Origin: Treponema sp. | Lineage (GTDB): Bacteria; Spirochaetota; Spirochaetia; Treponematales; Breznakiellaceae | Assembly (NCBI GenBank): GCA_031264395.1 | Contig: JAISEB010000167.1 | Span: 1 to 7,475, forward strand | Length of the DNA: 7,475 nucleotides | Direction of reading: 5' to 3' | Shown: positions 5,727-7,475 of the stretch, piece after piece | Layout of the letters: each line of letters opens with the position of its first letter | Position numbering within the stretch: the first letter of the stretch is position 1 | The notes under the pieces: generated by a model | What the model saw: only the letters and a program-made list of their open reading frames with translations | Database searches by the model: none | What the model was told of the DNA's origin: nothing | Translations under genes and position numbers: made by a program

Positions 5727-7475
5727 GCGGCCTCCTTGTTTTTCCTGCCGCGTTTTTCGTTGACGCAGGAATACAGTACGGGGATAAAAAGAAGGGTGAT
5801 AACGGTTGATGATGACAGGCCGCCGATGACCGCGATTCCGATGGGCTGGATCATGCCGGAGGAACGGCCGGGGAAAAAGGCCATCGGCACAAGGCCCATG
5901 AGGGTGGTAAGGGTGGTCATCAGCACCGGGCGCAGACGGGAGGTTCCGGCCTCAAGGCAGGCTTCCCGGACGGCGATGCCCCGGCGAACCAGCAGGTTGG
6001 TGTAATCCACCAGAATGATGCCGTTGTTCACCACGATTCCCGCCAGCATCACCAGCCCTATCATGGAAAAGGCGCTTAACGGTTCGCGTGTAACGATGTG
6101 CATGGCAGCCACGCCGATGAGCATAAGCGGGATGGTACAAAAGTTGATGAGGGGATCTTTGAAAGATTCATACTGTCCGGCCATGACGCCGAATACCAGA
6201 ATAAGCGCCAGGGTGATAATCAGGAGAAATGAACGGAACATGTTTTGTGTTTCCCCCGTTTCGCCGTCAAAGCCGGCGGCGTGTCCCGATTCCAGGAGGA
6301 GGTTCCGCAGTTTGGCTTCCTCATCGGAAACCCGGTATCCGTCGGGGACGGTTCCGGTTATGTGAATAACCCTGGACTGATCTTCCCTGTCTATGCTGAT
6401 GGGGCCGAATCCTTTGTCAATGGAAGCGAAGTTGGACAGGGCAACCAGTCCGCCTGAGGAGGAGCGGGAGAAGATGCGGTCCAGGTCGGGGATTTTATAG
6501 CGGTCTTCTTCCTGAAGCAGCAGCGTTACCGGATATTCGTTCCCCCCGGATCGGAAAGTAGTAGCTTCGACGCCGTTCATGGCGGCGGATATTTCCCCCG
6601 CAACAGAAGCGGTGCTGAGTCCCAGATCGTAGGCCCGTTCCCTGTCGATGTTTACTTCCACCTGGGGCAGTCCCGCGTTGAGGGAGACCGCAAGCTCCGT
6701 TATTTCTGGCGCGGCTTCCCTGATGAGCGCCGCGATTGCTTCGGCCTCCGCGATGCCCGGCGCAAGTTCGTCAATACGGAGGATAATATCGATGTCGGCG
6801 CCCCCGGCAAGCACGTCCCCCATGCCTTCGGTAAAACTGAAACGGGCGCCGGGAAAGCCGTTGAAATACCGGCGCAGTTTGTCTTTCACCGTTACATCCG
6901 AATCGGAGCCTTCCTGTTCCAGATCCAGCTTTACGGTCAACTGCCCGGTGTGGGTTCCCTGATTGGTAAAGGACATGCCGGAACTGCCCGCGGAGGCGAT
7001 AACGCTCATTGCGCCGTTGACTTCACGAAGGGCGATTTCCTGGATCTGCTGCATGACCGCCCTGGTGTCTTCGTACCGCGTTCCCATGGGCATCTCCACA
7101 TCCAGGGTAACCGTGTCTTCCTCCATAATGGAAGACATGTTCATGTCCAGCCTTGCGAACGCGAGGACTGATCCCGCAAAGGCGCTTGTCACCAGCACAA
7201 TTACCGCAAGGCGGTGGCCGAGCGCGGCGCGGAGAATTCTCCGGTATCCCCCGGTAATGCCGTCAAGGAACGCGCCGATTCCCCTGTCCGCCAGCGCAAG
7301 CGCCGGATTCTTCAGCGGCCTTTGGGTTCTGGTGTGAACGGGAAGCCATTTGCTTGCCAGTACGGGAACAAGAAACACCGCCACCAGAAGGCTTGAGGCC
7401 AGCGAAATGCCCACGGTGAATATCATGTCCTGCACCAGAACGCCGATTAATTCGAGGCGGTTCTTGAATATATAG
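5723..7475 (-). CDS. RND-family (HAE1-type) efflux permease, C-terminal half; N-terminus outside window
   Basis: The frame is open to the window edge: codons before the GTG at 7435 read YIFKNRLELIGVLVQD, continuing RND homology, so that GTG is internal. About 583 C-terminal residues of a roughly 1,000-residue pump are visible. They begin in the last membrane helices of the first half (FTVGISLASSLLVAVFLVPVLAS). A helix near 7213-7151 opens the second half, then the large second periplasmic domain runs to about 6240. The terminal helices follow, with GIVVNNGIILVDYTN (6040-5996) and LRPVLMTTLTTLMGLVP. Comparison with AcrB suggests the position of its TM10 lysine (K940) is Asn here, as in many HAE1 pumps outside enterobacteria. 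It is an inner-membrane proton-driven exporter working with an adaptor (not seen) and the TolC-like protein. The TGA stop overlaps the next start by 4 nt. Substrate is unknown. Confidence 0.94.
   Translation of the reverse strand, partial: YIFKNRLELIGVLVQDMIFTVGISLASSLLVAVFLVPVLASKWLPVHTRTQRPLKNPALALADRGIGAFLDGITGGYRRILRAALGHRLAVIVLVTSAFAGSVLAFARLDMNMSSIMEEDTVTLDVEMPMGTRYEDTRAVMQQIQEIALREVNGAMSVIASAGSSGMSFTNQGTHTGQLTVKLDLEQEGSDSDVTVKDKLRRYFNGFPGARFSFTEGMGDVLAGGADIDIILRIDELAPGIAEAEAIAALIREAAPEITELAVSLNAGLPQVEVNIDRERAYDLGLSTASVAGEISAAMNGVEATTFRSGGNEYPVTLLLQEEDRYKIPDLDRIFSRSSSGGLVALSNFASIDKGFGPISIDREDQSRVIHITGTVPDGYRVSDEEAKLRNLLLESGHAAGFDGETGETQNMFRSFLLIITLALILVFGVMAGQYESFKDPLINFCTIPLMLIGVAAMHIVTREPLSAFSMIGLVMLAGIVVNNGIILVDYTNLLVRRGIAVREACLEAGTSRLRPVLMTTLTTLMGLVPMAFFPGRSSGMIQPIGIAVIGGLSSSTVITLLFIPVLYSCVNEKRGRKNKEAA
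5731..5737 (-). promoter_or_regulatory. Strong ribosome binding site for the PII-like gene
   Basis: AAGGAGG on the minus strand ends 4 nt before the ATG at 5726-5724, inside the last codons of the RND gene. It fixes the start of the small protein and indicates active translation despite its size. Confidence 0.75.

Larger units (their letters stand above)
3361..7475 (-). other. Efflux operon: RND permease - PII-like - TolC - PAP2
   Basis: Four consecutive minus-strand genes overlap by 4 nt (5723-5726), 11 nt (5427-5437) and 11 nt (4127-4137), each with a Shine-Dalgarno inside the preceding gene. This is strong evidence of one transcript with coupled translation. The promoter must lie beyond 7475. 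The two-component genes follow after 97 nt on the same strand and may belong to the same or a downstream transcript. Confidence 0.85.

Noticed and set aside
5723..7435. GTG at 7435 as the start of a short, half-size RND protein
   Set aside because: The frame stays open to 7475 and the added residues continue RND homology, so the gene is simply cut by the window edge.
1..7475. CRISPR arrays, tRNA or rRNA genes, insertion sequences, phage or integrase genes, toxin-antitoxin pairs
   Set aside because: No regularly spaced repeats, no cloverleaf or rRNA-like stretch and no transposase or integrase motif were seen on either strand.

Overview
The window is a dense, intact stretch of bacterial chromosome. 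One gene runs rightward on the left edge and six run leftward behind it, with almost no non-coding space. The family mix is a long TPR/LuxR-type regulator, an RND pump of the GIVVNN type with a PII-like partner, a TolC-type outer-membrane protein and an exported PAP2 protein. It points to a diderm anaerobe. A spirochaete of the Treponema type, or a Bacteroidetes/Chlorobi-like lineage, would fit. This is inference from family resemblance; no rRNA or other lineage marker is present.

Layout: (1) 1-1043, plus strand, the C-terminal part of a large TPR/LuxR (MalT-like) transcriptional regulator, cut by the window edge. (2) 1044-1085, a 42-base convergent gap with a small direct repeat and no clear terminator. 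(3) 3263-1086, minus strand, a two-component system: a membrane histidine kinase (TTG start) followed with zero spacing by an OmpR/PhoB-type response regulator (GTG start). (4) 3360-3264, a 97-base gap holding a perfect 8+8 inverted repeat, a weak promoter-like pair and a possible 12-codon leader ORF. (5) 7475-3361, minus strand, a tightly coupled operon: the C-terminal half of an RND (HAE1-type) efflux permease, a 99-residue PII-like transporter-associated protein, a TolC-family outer-membrane factor and a secreted/membrane PAP2 phosphatase. Its gene overlaps are 4, 11 and 11 nt.

How they may work together: the RND permease and the TolC-like protein would form a tripartite exporter. The membrane-fusion adaptor is not in view and may lie past 7475. 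The PII-like protein is a candidate cytosolic modulator of the permease. The PAP2 protein, coupled to the TolC gene, suggests that export is linked to dephosphorylation of a lipid or isoprenoid phosphate on the outer face of the inner membrane. The two-component system downstream on the same strand is a natural candidate for sensing envelope stress or pump substrate and for controlling the operon. It is visibly richer in A+T than the pump genes and may have a separate origin. The LuxR-type gene converges on this block and is probably functionally separate.
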